15,408 nucleotides of DNA from Rhodoferax sp. (GTDB lineage Bacteria; Pseudomonadota; Gammaproteobacteria; Burkholderiales; Burkholderiaceae_C). Position numbers and translations under genes: made by a program. The stretch lies in the NCBI GenBank assembly GCA_028292305.1, contig JAQGMQ010000412.1, positions 1-15,408 of the forward strand. The letters are read 5' to 3'. The first letter of the stretch is position 1; the number at the start of each line of letters is the position of its first letter. The notes beneath the pieces are model-generated. The model saw only the letters and a program-made list of their open reading frames with translations, did not search any database and had not been told where the DNA came from. Positions 7,385 through 13,700 of the stretch are shown in pieces.

Positions 7385-8222
7385 TTTCAATCTCCAGTTC
7401 GCGGACCACGTCGTCCCATTCCTCGGCGTCGATGCGCACGAAATGCGCGCGGTCGCGTTGTTCCACCCGCTTGATGCCGCAGCCGGGCCGCGTGCGCAGC
7501 ACCACCGCCTTGGGTTTGCCGGCCTTTGTGTGGGTCCAGGCGAAGGCGGCCAGCAACTGGCCCAGGTCGTTGCCGTCGATCTCCATCGTGTCCCAGCCGA
7601 AAGCCGCAAAGCGGCCTGCCACCGGCTCGATCGGCACCACGATCGGGCCGTCGGCCTGGATGCCGTTGCAGTCGATCCAGCAGACCAGGTTGTCCAGCTT
7701 GAAAGCCGCGCCGATGCTCGCGCCCTCCCAGGTCGAGCCTTCCTGCAACTCGCCGTCGGAGATCTCCACATGGATGGTCGAACGGTGCCCGTCGAGCCGG
7801 TAACCCATGGCCGCGCCGGCGGCGATGCCCAGGCCGTGGCCCAGCGAGCCGCCGGTCATCTCGACGCCGGGCAGATGGCCCTCCATGGTGCTCATCTCGA
7901 GCGGGCTGCCGTCGGCGCCGTAGGTCAGCAGGCTTTCCTTGGTGATGATCCCGAGCTCGGCGAACGCGGCCCACAGCGCGATCGAGTTGTGGCCGGTCGA
8001 CAGGAAGAAGCGGTTGCGGTCGCGCCGGCTGAAGTCGAGGTCGCTGGCCTGGAACTCGTCGAAGTACAGCGTGGCCAGGAAGTCGGCGATGCCCAGGCCC
8101 TGGCCCAGGTAGCCCTGGCCTTTGCCACGCGCCTGCGTGACCATGTGGCGCCTCAGATTCAGCGCCGTGGCGCGCAGGGCGTCGAGGCGTTTGGCGTCGA
8201 TCGGAAGGGTGCGAGCGTTCAT
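7377..8222 (-). CDS. Split transketolase, N-terminal (thiamine diphosphate-binding) subunit
   Basis: This 281-aa protein matches the diphosphate-binding domain of transketolase. Conserved blocks are ADFLATLYFDEF (46-57), FLSTGHNSIALWA (73-85), GHLPGVEMTGGSLGHGLGIA (115-134), SDGELQEGSTWEG (155-167) and WIDCNGIQADG (182-192). The Mg ligands Asp156 and Asn186 are present. Two departures stand out: the motif reads Ser-Asp-Gly instead of Gly-Asp-Gly, and the SGHPGGSL segment with its catalytic-site His is replaced by GYLGQGLG (Tyr38 at the His position). Start ATG 8222 has a strong AAGGAG ten bases upstream that overlaps the livF stop codon, so a new translation start is strongly driven here. Together with the next gene it should transfer a two-carbon ketol unit; donor and acceptor are unknown. 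Confidence 0.93.
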   Translation of the reverse strand: MNARTLPIDAKRLDALRATALNLRRHMVTQARGKGQGYLGQGLGIADFLATLYFDEFQASDLDFSRRDRNRFFLSTGHNSIALWAAFAELGIITKESLLTYGADGSPLEMSTMEGHLPGVEMTGGSLGHGLGIAAGAAMGYRLDGHRSTIHVEISDGELQEGSTWEGASIGAAFKLDNLVCWIDCNGIQADGPIVVPIEPVAGRFAAFGWDTMEIDGNDLGQLLAAFAWTHTKAGKPKAVVLRTRPGCGIKRVEQRDRAHFVRIDAEEWDDVVRELEIENA

Positions 8223-8232
8223 CGAAGAAGTT

Positions 8233-8238
8233 CTCCTT
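8233..8238 (-). promoter_or_regulatory. Strong ribosome-binding site for the split transketolase N subunit
   Basis: AAGGAG on the minus strand lies ten bases before the ATG at 8222 and overlaps the TAA stop of livF. It is the best Shine-Dalgarno match of the catabolic block and marks the junction between transporter and enzyme genes. Confidence 0.75.
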
Positions 8239-8954
8239 TACATGCCGAGGTAGGTAGAGCGCAGGTGCGCGTTGGCCAGTAGTTCGGCCCCGCTGCCCTG
8301 CATTGAAATGGCGCCGTTTTCAAGCACATAGCCGTAGTCGGCCATCTGCAGCACCTTGAACACGTTCTGCTCGATGACCAGCACCGTGACGCCGAGATCG
8401 CGGATCTTGCGGATCGAGTCGAACAGCCGGTCGACCATGATCGGCGCCAGGCCGAGCGAGGGTTCGTCGAGCGCCAGCACGGTGGGCTTGGCCATCAGCG
8501 CGCGGCCCACGGCCACCATCTGCTGCTGGCCGCCTGAGAGCGTGGAAGCGGCCAGCTTCTGCCGTTCCTCCAGGATCGGAAACAGCGCAAAAACTTCGGC
8601 CAGGGTCCTGTCGCGCAGGGCGCGGGCGCGTGGGTTGGTGGCGCCGACCAGCAGGTTCTCGCGGATCGACATGCCCAGGAACAGTTGCTTGCCTTCGGGC
8701 GATTGCACGAAGCCCGACGCCACTACGCGGTGCGGCGGCCGGCCCTGGATCTCGACCCCGTCCAGCAGGATCGAGCCCCCGGTGGTTTGCAACAACCCGG
8801 AGACGGTGCGCAGCAGCGTGGTCTTGCCCGCGCCATTGGCGCCGATCAGGGCCACCATCTGGCCGGCCTCGACCTGCATCGACAATCCGCGCAGCACCGA
8901 CACGTCGCCATAACCCACCGTGAGGCCGCGGACTTCAAGCGCTGGCGTCGACAT
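8238..8954 (-). CDS. livF: Branched-chain amino acid-type ABC transporter ATP-binding protein LivF
   Basis: This 238-aa cytoplasmic ATPase energises the HAAT importer encoded just upstream. It shows Walker A GANGAGKT (38-45), the Q-loop in FVQSPEGKQLF (82-92), the ABC signature LSGGQQQMVAVGRAL (139-153), Walker B VLALDEPSLGLAP (159-171), and IEQN (194-197) where other ABC proteins have the switch His, as is usual for LivF. The start was placed at the ATG 8954 with GGAG six bases upstream. A TTG four codons earlier lacks support. The gene overlaps livG by 20 nt. The stop is followed after 15 nt by the transketolase N subunit, linking uptake and metabolism in one transcript. Confidence 0.95.
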   Translation of the reverse strand: MSTPALEVRGLTVGYGDVSVLRGLSMQVEAGQMVALIGANGAGKTTLLRTVSGLLQTTGGSILLDGVEIQGRPPHRVVASGFVQSPEGKQLFLGMSIRENLLVGATNPRARALRDRTLAEVFALFPILEERQKLAASTLSGGQQQMVAVGRALMAKPTVLALDEPSLGLAPIMVDRLFDSIRKIRDLGVTVLVIEQNVFKVLQMADYGYVLENGAISMQGSGAELLANAHLRSTYLGM

Positions 8955-9672
8955 AGTCGTCTCCAAAATAGGCCTTCAGCACATTCGGCTGGCTCACCAC
9001 CTCGGCCGGCAGGCCGTTGGCGATCAGCTCGCCCAGGTGCATCACGATCACGCGGTCCGACAGGCCCATGATCACCTTCATCACGTGTTCGATGATCAGC
9101 ACCGTCACGCCGCGGTCACGCACCCGCTTGATCAGGCCGACCATGGCCATGGCCTCCTGCGGCGTGGCGCCGGCCACCACCTCGTCCATCAGCAGCAGGC
9201 TGGGCTCGGTGGACAGCGCCCGGCCCAGTTCCACCTTGCGCCGCTCGAAGGCGGTGAGGTTGTCGGCGTCCACGTCAGCCAGTGCCGACATGCCGAGGAA
9301 GTCGAGCAAGGCGTCGGCCTTCTCGCGGGCGCGTTTGCGGTCATTCGCCTTGACCAGCGAGCCCACCACCAGGTTCTCGCGCGTGGACATGCCGCCGAAC
9401 GGCTTCGAGAGCTGGAAGGTGCGCGCCAGGCCCGCCTGGCACACATCCCAGGGCCGCTTGCCGGTGATGTCGCGGCCGTTGAGCGTGATGTGGCCGGCGT
9501 CGGGTTCGATGAAGCCGGCAATCATGTTGAAAGCCGTGGTCTTGCCCGCGCCGTTGGGGCCGAGCAGGCCCAGGATTTCGCCGCGCTTCAGATCGAACGA
9601 CAAACCCTTGACGGCGTGCACACCGCCGAAACGTTTGCCCACCTGGTCGACACGCAACAGGGTTTCGCTCAT
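8935..9672 (-). CDS. livG: Branched-chain amino acid-type ABC transporter ATP-binding protein LivG
   Basis: This 245-aa second ATPase of the importer has Walker A GPNGAGKT (38-45), TFQLSKPF (85-92) around the Q-loop, Walker B LLLMDEVVAGATP (159-171) and switch His196 in IIEHVM. The signature region reads LTAFERRKVELGRAL (139-153) rather than LSGGQ. I recall related LTxxERR forms in many proteobacterial LivG proteins, so it is probably functional. ATG 9672 overlaps the livM stop as ATGA, with a GAGG about ten bases upstream. It should form a heterodimer with LivF under the LivHM membrane pair. Confidence 0.95.
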   Translation of the reverse strand: MSETLLRVDQVGKRFGGVHAVKGLSFDLKRGEILGLLGPNGAGKTTAFNMIAGFIEPDAGHITLNGRDITGKRPWDVCQAGLARTFQLSKPFGGMSTRENLVVGSLVKANDRKRAREKADALLDFLGMSALADVDADNLTAFERRKVELGRALSTEPSLLLMDEVVAGATPQEAMAMVGLIKRVRDRGVTVLIIEHVMKVIMGLSDRVIVMHLGELIANGLPAEVVSQPNVLKAYFGDDYVDASA

Positions 9673-10748
9673 TTGGCGTGGCCCTCGGTCGAATAAGGGG
9701 ACCGCACGCCGGGCTGGGCCACGGCGGCCTTCAGCGGCTTGGCGACGATGACCGCGGGCCGGCCAGCGCGCAGGCGCGCCAGCAGCTTGCGGCCCCAGGT
9801 CTGCAGCAGGTGCAGCAGGCCTTTGGGCAGGTACAACACGGCCACGATCAGCACCAGGCCGTAGATCGCCAGGTGCAGCCCGGCAAACTGGCCGCCCAGG
9901 TAGGTGCGGGTGATCTCGGCCAATGGCGCCAGGAACAGCGCGCCGATCAGCGGGCCGAACACGGTGCCCTGGCCGCCGATGATGCTCATCAGCGCCATGT
10001 CGATCGACAGCTCGGTGCCCATGTTGCGCTCCGGGTTGATGAAGCGGATGAACTGCGCGTAGAAGCTGCCGCCCAACGCGGTCATGAAGGCGCTCATGGC
10101 CAGCGCGGTGAGCGTGTAGCGCGTGGGGTTGATGCCCAGCGATTCGGCCGCGTCGCGGTCGCCTCGGATGGCTTTCAGGCACACGCCGAGCCGGCTGCGT
10201 TCCATGAGCCAGGTGATGGCCATGACCAGCACCAGCATGCCCAGGATGATGTAGTAGTAGGGCAGCTTGCTGTCGAACTGGAACTTGGCCCAGCTGGTGC
10301 CGATGAGCGGCACCGACAGGCCTTCGGCGCCCTTCAGGTTGATGCCGAAGACCACGTCGGTGTTCTCGAACCAGATGCGGATGATCTCGGCGAAGGCGAT
10401 GGTGGTCAGCGCGAAATACGGGCCGCGCAGCCGCATCGTCGGGTAGCCCATGGCCACCGCCAGGATCGCCGCCAACACCCCGCCCACCAGCATGCCGAGC
10501 CAGGGCGACCAGCCCATGCCGGTGAGCAGCAGCACCGAGGTGTAGCCCCCCACGCCGCTGAACACCGAATGCCCGAACGAGATCTGGCCCACATAGCCGC
10601 ACATCAGGTTCCAGGCGCAGGCCAGGTAGGCGAAATACAGCACCATGATCACCGAATGGATCAGGAACTCGTCGTGCAGCACGAGCGGCAGCGCCAGGCC
10701 GGCCAGCAGCAGCAGGGCCAGTGCGATGAAGTTGGAGCGAGGGCTCAT
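9669..10748 (-). CDS. livM: Branched-chain amino acid-type ABC transporter permease LivM
   Basis: This 359-aa integral inner-membrane protein begins with a hydrophobic segment (FIALALLLLAGLALPLVL, about residues 7-24). It continues with GYVGQISFGHSVFSGVGGYT, the LivM hallmark, and has a further run of hydrophobic helices. The cytoplasmic coupling loop is visible in LKAIRGDRDAAESLGINPTR. A basic tail of roughly 40 residues follows the last helix (from about WGRKLLARLRAG). ATG 10748 is ten bases after the livH stop, with AAGGTG upstream. It forms the translocation channel with LivH. Confidence 0.95.
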   Translation of the reverse strand: MSPRSNFIALALLLLAGLALPLVLHDEFLIHSVIMVLYFAYLACAWNLMCGYVGQISFGHSVFSGVGGYTSVLLLTGMGWSPWLGMLVGGVLAAILAVAMGYPTMRLRGPYFALTTIAFAEIIRIWFENTDVVFGINLKGAEGLSVPLIGTSWAKFQFDSKLPYYYIILGMLVLVMAITWLMERSRLGVCLKAIRGDRDAAESLGINPTRYTLTALAMSAFMTALGGSFYAQFIRFINPERNMGTELSIDMALMSIIGGQGTVFGPLIGALFLAPLAEITRTYLGGQFAGLHLAIYGLVLIVAVLYLPKGLLHLLQTWGRKLLARLRAGRPAVIVAKPLKAAVAQPGVRSPYSTEGHAK

Positions 10749-10758
10749 GAACGCACCT

Positions 10759-11643
10759 TTACTTGCGGCCCATCAGGCCCTGCGGCCGGACAAGCAGGAT
10801 CACGATGAACAGGCCGAGCGAGAAGATCGATGCCGTGGGCGTGGCCACGAACTGCGAGGCCACCGACTCGAACAGGCCGATCACCACTCCGCCCACCAGC
10901 GAGCCGGCGATGCTGCCGATGCCGCCCAGCACCACCACGATGAACGACTTGATGCCGAAGCTCAGTCCCACCTGCGGCGTGATCGGAATGAACGGCGCGA
11001 TCAGGCAGCCCATCACCCCCACCATCGCGCAGCCCAGGCCGAAGGTCACGTTGTAGATGCGCGGCACGTCGATGCCCGACATGGCGGCGGCGTCGCGGTT
11101 TTGCGCGGTGGCGCGGATCGATCGGCCCATGTCGGTGCGTGCCAGCCACAGCGACACCCCGGCGGCCATGGCCAGCGCGGCCAGCGCGGCCACGATGCGA
11201 AAGCTGTTCAACGGGAACTGCGCCACCATCACGCTGGTCACCTGGATCGCCGACGGCGTGGAGCGCACGTTGGGCCCGAAGGCCATCAGCGCCAGGTTGT
11301 CGATCAGGATGTAGACGCCGGCGGTGAGCAGCAGCGCGCTGATCGGCTCGACCACCAGGGCCCGCTCGCGCCGGATCAGCGGCCCGATGACGAAGCACTG
11401 CACCAGGTAGCCCAGCGCGAACATCAGCGGCGCGGCAATCAGCACGCTCACATACGGGTCGATGCCGGCCAGCTTTTGCAGCCAGAACGCGGTGTACATG
11501 GCCAGCATCAGGAACGAGCCGTGGGCGAAGTTGACGATGCGCAGCACGCCGAAGATCAGGCTCAGGCCGAGCGCGATCCCGCCGAGCATGGCGCCCACCA
11601 GAATGCCGTTGAAAGCGGCGTAAGTCAGTACGTACCAGTCCAC
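10759..11643 (-). CDS. livH: Branched-chain amino acid-type ABC transporter permease LivH (GTG start)
   Basis: This 294-aa membrane permease starts at a GTG (11643) with AAAGG seven bases before it. The product begins (M)DWYVLTYAAFNGILVGAM, which matches LivH N-termini and gives a normal length. A longer frame extends back into livK from another GTG and is not credible. LRIVNFAHGSFLMLAMY is the LivH hallmark, and RATAQNRDAAAMSGIDVPR is the coupling loop contacting the ATPases. An 80-nt gap separates it from livK, larger than the other junctions, as often seen where the binding protein is made in excess of the membrane parts. Confidence 0.93.
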   Translation of the reverse strand: MDWYVLTYAAFNGILVGAMLGGIALGLSLIFGVLRIVNFAHGSFLMLAMYTAFWLQKLAGIDPYVSVLIAAPLMFALGYLVQCFVIGPLIRRERALVVEPISALLLTAGVYILIDNLALMAFGPNVRSTPSAIQVTSVMVAQFPLNSFRIVAALAALAMAAGVSLWLARTDMGRSIRATAQNRDAAAMSGIDVPRIYNVTFGLGCAMVGVMGCLIAPFIPITPQVGLSFGIKSFIVVVLGGIGSIAGSLVGGVVIGLFESVASQFVATPTASIFSLGLFIVILLVRPQGLMGRK

Positions 11644-11723
11644 TTGCGTGCCTTTGTCTTGACGAGGAAGGGCCTTCCCGCCGCCGGCGGTGCCAGCGTG
11701 CGGGTGGATCGGTGAGGAAGGAA
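11644..11723 (-). other. livK-livH intergenic spacer with two short palindromes
   Basis: This 80-nt non-coding spacer is the widest gap inside the transporter part of the operon. It contains GGAAGG-G-CCTTCC (11666-11678) and CCGCCGGCGG (11681-11690), followed toward livH by its AAAGG ribosome-binding site. The palindromes could fold in mRNA and lower read-through from livK, but they are short, their loops are tight, and no T-run follows. Confidence 0.35.
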
Positions 11724-12992
11724 CTAGCGCTGTGCCCAGGCCGGCACGGGCCACACCGGCTTGGTGTCGGCGGCGCGGTTCTCGCTCGGCCAGATGGCGC
11801 GGCGTTTGCCGGCCAGGTTTTCCGAGATCACGCCGTGGGCGAAGGTGTTCTGGCCGGCGGCGTCGAACTTGATGCGCTGGTAGCCGGTGAACAGCGCCGG
11901 GCCGCTGGTGATGTCGGTCGCGGCCAGCGCGTCGCGCAGCTTTTCGCGGTCGGCGCTCTTGGCGCGTTCCAGTGCGTCCTTGATCACGTAAGTGGACGAC
12001 ACGCCCTGCGCCACATAGGCGCTCATGCCGTAGCCGAGCATGGCGCGGGTGCGCTTGTCGGCATCGAGCAGCAGCGGGTCCTTGTTGGTGTCCAGGATGT
12101 CGACCTGCCAGTCTTCCTGCACGAAGTAATAGGCCACCATCGGCGCCTGGATTGCGGCGTAGAACGAAGGGTCCTCGGTACCGCCGCCGGCCGAGTGCAC
12201 ACCGAACGGCAGGTCGAGCCGCTGCTCGGCCAGCTGGCGCGTGAACAGCAACTGGTCGGGCGTGTACAGCGCCAGGATCAGCGCGTCGGCCTTGGCCGAG
12301 CGGATCTTCAACAGCTGCGAAGTGAAGTCGACCTGGTTCGGCGGGGCCGGCTCGTCGAGCGCGATTTCGATCTTGCGCTCGGCGGCCAGCTTGCGGATGT
12401 TGGCGGCGTGTGAACGGCCCCAGTCGCCGCCTTCATAGAACAGCGCCACCCGCTTCACGGGTTTGCCGGTTTCCTTGGCCAGCAGTTCCATGGCGTCGAG
12501 CTGTTCGCGCGCGTCGTAGGTGGCCTTGTTGTTGATGCGGAAGATGTACCTGAAGTTGCGCTCGGTGATCTCGTCCTTCACCGCGCCGACCACCACCCAG
12601 GGGGTCTTGTTGCGCTCGGCCACTTCGGTCGACGGGAAGGTCACGGCGCTGTTGAAAGCACCACACAACACGGCAACGTTCTCGCGCTGGATCAGGCGCT
12701 CGGTCTCCGACACACCGACGTCCGCCTTGGACTGAGAATCGCCGAACACCGCTTGCAGCTTGGCGCCGCCAAGGGACTGCACGCCGCCCGCCGCGTTGAT
12801 CTGCTCGACCGCGGCGATCACGCCGGAGCGGGTCTGGTTGCCCACCGCCGCCGAACCGCCGCTGAGCGGCAACACGCAGCCGATCTTCACGGGCGGCGTT
12901 TGCGCCAATGCCGCGCCCATGGTCATCACGAACAGCGCGCCCACCGACAAGAGCCCGCGCAGGCCCGTCATCTCACGTTTATCCGAGGTCAT
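11724..12992 (-). CDS. livK: Periplasmic substrate-binding protein of a HAAT-family ABC importer (LivK-like)
   Basis: This 422-aa exported binding protein defines the substrate of the importer. A signal peptide is clear: basic residues in MTSDKREMTGLRG, a hydrophobic core LLSVGALFVMTMGAAL, and a likely cut after ALA at about residue 30, before QTPP. The mature start VKIGCVLPLSGGSAAVGNQTRSG and AAVEQINAAGGV match the type-I periplasmic-binding fold (Peripla_BP_6). ATG 12992 has GGAG six bases upstream. It is the first gene of the transporter operon and sits behind a 193-nt region with promoter-like features. Family members bind branched-chain amino acids, amides, urea, or aromatic and aliphatic acids. 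The catabolic genes downstream suggest an organic acid or polyol-type ligand rather than leucine, which is inference. Confidence 0.93.
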   Translation of the reverse strand: MTSDKREMTGLRGLLSVGALFVMTMGAALAQTPPVKIGCVLPLSGGSAAVGNQTRSGVIAAVEQINAAGGVQSLGGAKLQAVFGDSQSKADVGVSETERLIQRENVAVLCGAFNSAVTFPSTEVAERNKTPWVVVGAVKDEITERNFRYIFRINNKATYDAREQLDAMELLAKETGKPVKRVALFYEGGDWGRSHAANIRKLAAERKIEIALDEPAPPNQVDFTSQLLKIRSAKADALILALYTPDQLLFTRQLAEQRLDLPFGVHSAGGGTEDPSFYAAIQAPMVAYYFVQEDWQVDILDTNKDPLLLDADKRTRAMLGYGMSAYVAQGVSSTYVIKDALERAKSADREKLRDALAATDITSGPALFTGYQRIKFDAAGQNTFAHGVISENLAGKRRAIWPSENRAADTKPVWPVPAWAQR

Positions 12993-12998
12993 AGATGT

Positions 12999-13002
12999 CT
13001 CC
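12999..13002 (-). promoter_or_regulatory. Ribosome-binding site of livK
   Basis: GGAG on the minus strand lies six bases before the livK ATG at 12992 and fixes that start over the downstream internal Met codons. Confidence 0.7.
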
Positions 13003-13075
13003 GTTCTTGTTGGTTTGAGAAGCTACGAAGGCAGCCCGCACCGCTGGCGGCGGGGGCGGTTCCATCGCGGCTCCG

Positions 13076-13103
13076 GCAGGCAGTTTGTGGTCGGCCTGCC
13101 TGC
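13076..13103 (-). promoter_or_regulatory. Stem-loop in the presumed livK leader
   Basis: An 8-bp perfect inverted repeat, GCAGGCAG (13076-13083) with CTGCCTGC (13096-13103), is separated by a 12-nt loop. It lies upstream of livK and would fold in the leader if transcription starts near 13125. No T-run follows it on either strand, so it is not a standard terminator. An mRNA-stabilising or attenuating role is possible. Confidence 0.4.
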
Positions 13104-13107
13104 AACG

Positions 13108-13123
13108 CGGCGCCTAAGCGCCG
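13108..13123 (-). promoter_or_regulatory. 6-bp stem with tetraloop near the presumed 5' end of the livK mRNA
   Basis: On the minus strand this reads CGGCGC-TTAG-GCGCCG, a perfect 6-bp stem. If the -10-like CATAGT at 13132-13137 is used, the message would begin almost at the base of this hairpin, a position that can protect a 5' end from RNase E. The structure is seen; the role is inferred. Confidence 0.4.
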
Positions 13124-13131
13124 AACGGATC

Positions 13132-13137
13132 ACTATG
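13132..13137 (-). promoter_or_regulatory. Candidate -10 element of the livK operon promoter
   Basis: CATAGT on the minus strand resembles a sigma-70 -10 box. No good -35 (TTGACA) lies about 17 bases upstream; instead a perfect inverted repeat covers that region, as in activator-dependent promoters. The assignment is tentative. Confidence 0.25.
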
Positions 13138-13149
13138 TGAACATGTGGC

Positions 13150-13166
13150 TTTCCCTAATGGGGAAA
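13150..13166. promoter_or_regulatory. 17-bp perfect inverted repeat, candidate operator upstream of livK
   Basis: TTTCCC-TAATG-GGGAAA (plus strand) has 6-bp perfect arms and a 5-bp spacer, about 160 bp upstream of the livK start and about 12 bp upstream of a possible -10. Size and symmetry fit a dimeric regulator. The TTTCC/GGAAA arms resemble sites of NarL/FixJ-type response regulators such as BvgA. The binding protein is not encoded in this window. Confidence 0.45.
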
Positions 13167-13185
13167 ACGTGTCAGCCGGTGAGCG

Positions 13186-13620
13186 TCATCTCACGGACTG
13201 AACCTCGCGCGCCGAAAACACGGCACTGGCGCGCACCAGCAAACTTGCGCCGCAGCGCACTTCGCATTGTCCGAAACGCACCCGGCCGCGCGGCTTGGTG
13301 AGCAGCACATGGGCCTCGATCCAGTCGCCGACGCGCCCGCCGGCCAGGTAGTCGAGCGACAGGCTGACGGTGAGCGTGGTGTCCACGCCATTGCCGGTGC
13401 GCGCCAGGTTGGCGCCGATGGCGGTGTCGGCCAGCGTGGCCAGCATGCCGCCGTGCACCACGCCGTAGCGGTTGACGTGTTGTGGCCCGGCGCGAAACGC
13501 CAGCACGAAAGTACCGGCGCCGCCGGCATCGGCACGCGTGTAGAGCGGGCCGACATGCTCCAGAAAACCTTCGGGCAGATCGGCGGCGGTGAAGCCTTCG
13601 GGAACGGGGTCGGTGTGCAT
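13186..13620 (-). CDS. PaaI-type hotdog-fold thioesterase
   Basis: This 144-aa protein of typical PaaI/hotdog length is expected to hydrolyse acyl-CoA thioesters as a cytoplasmic homotetramer. The hallmark is RYGVVHGGMLATLADTAIG (51-69), with the HGG motif and Asp65 as the likely catalytic acid. TVSLSLDYLAGGRVGDWIEA forms the following beta strands. ATG 13620 was chosen because the upstream frame runs into the M20 peptidase gene; its ribosome-binding site is poor. It lies 80 nt after the peptidase stop and 193 nt before livK. It may belong with the downstream acyl-CoA pathway, for example to release trapped CoA, or with the peptidase transcript. The substrate is unknown. Confidence 0.88.
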   Translation of the reverse strand: MHTDPVPEGFTAADLPEGFLEHVGPLYTRADAGGAGTFVLAFRAGPQHVNRYGVVHGGMLATLADTAIGANLARTGNGVDTTLTVSLSLDYLAGGRVGDWIEAHVLLTKPRGRVRFGQCEVRCGASLLVRASAVFSAREVQSVR

Positions 13621-13666
13621 GGCGGGTCGGGTCGGCAAAAGCCTTGCATTGTGGGCCAGCCCTGCC

Positions 13667-13689
13667 TTGGCTGCAGCGGCCGCCGCCAA
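13667..13689. repeat. Imperfect inverted repeat between the peptidase and thioesterase genes
   Basis: Outer arms TTGGC (13667-13671) and GCCAA (13685-13689) enclose a GCGGCCGC palindrome, giving a possible GC-rich hairpin just after the peptidase stop codon at 13701. No T-run follows, so termination is weak or absent. Confidence 0.35.
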
Positions 13690-13700
13690 CCAGGGTGCCG

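Noticed and set aside
6368..8222. Reading the transketolase pair as one frameshifted gene
   Set aside because: Both parts have their own start, ribosome-binding site and complete domain boundaries, with an 8-nt overlap. Split transketolases of this size are common.
6368..8222. Assignment to the known apiose or sulfoquinovose transketolase pathways
   Set aside because: No kinase, isomerase or sulfo-sugar gene is in the window, while a CoA ligase and acyl-CoA dehydrogenases are present, so the context does not fit either pathway.
8955..8966. Upstream TTG start for livF
   Set aside because: The ATG at 8954 has a well-spaced GGAG and matches LivF N-termini. The TTG would overlap that ribosome-binding site.
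11666..11690. Rho-independent terminator after livK
   Set aside because: Neither palindrome is followed by a T-run in the direction of transcription, and the operon clearly continues.
13076..13123. Terminator for the thioesterase gene or a known riboswitch
   Set aside because: There is no T-run after the stems and no recognisable riboswitch core. Simple stem-loops are all that can be supported.
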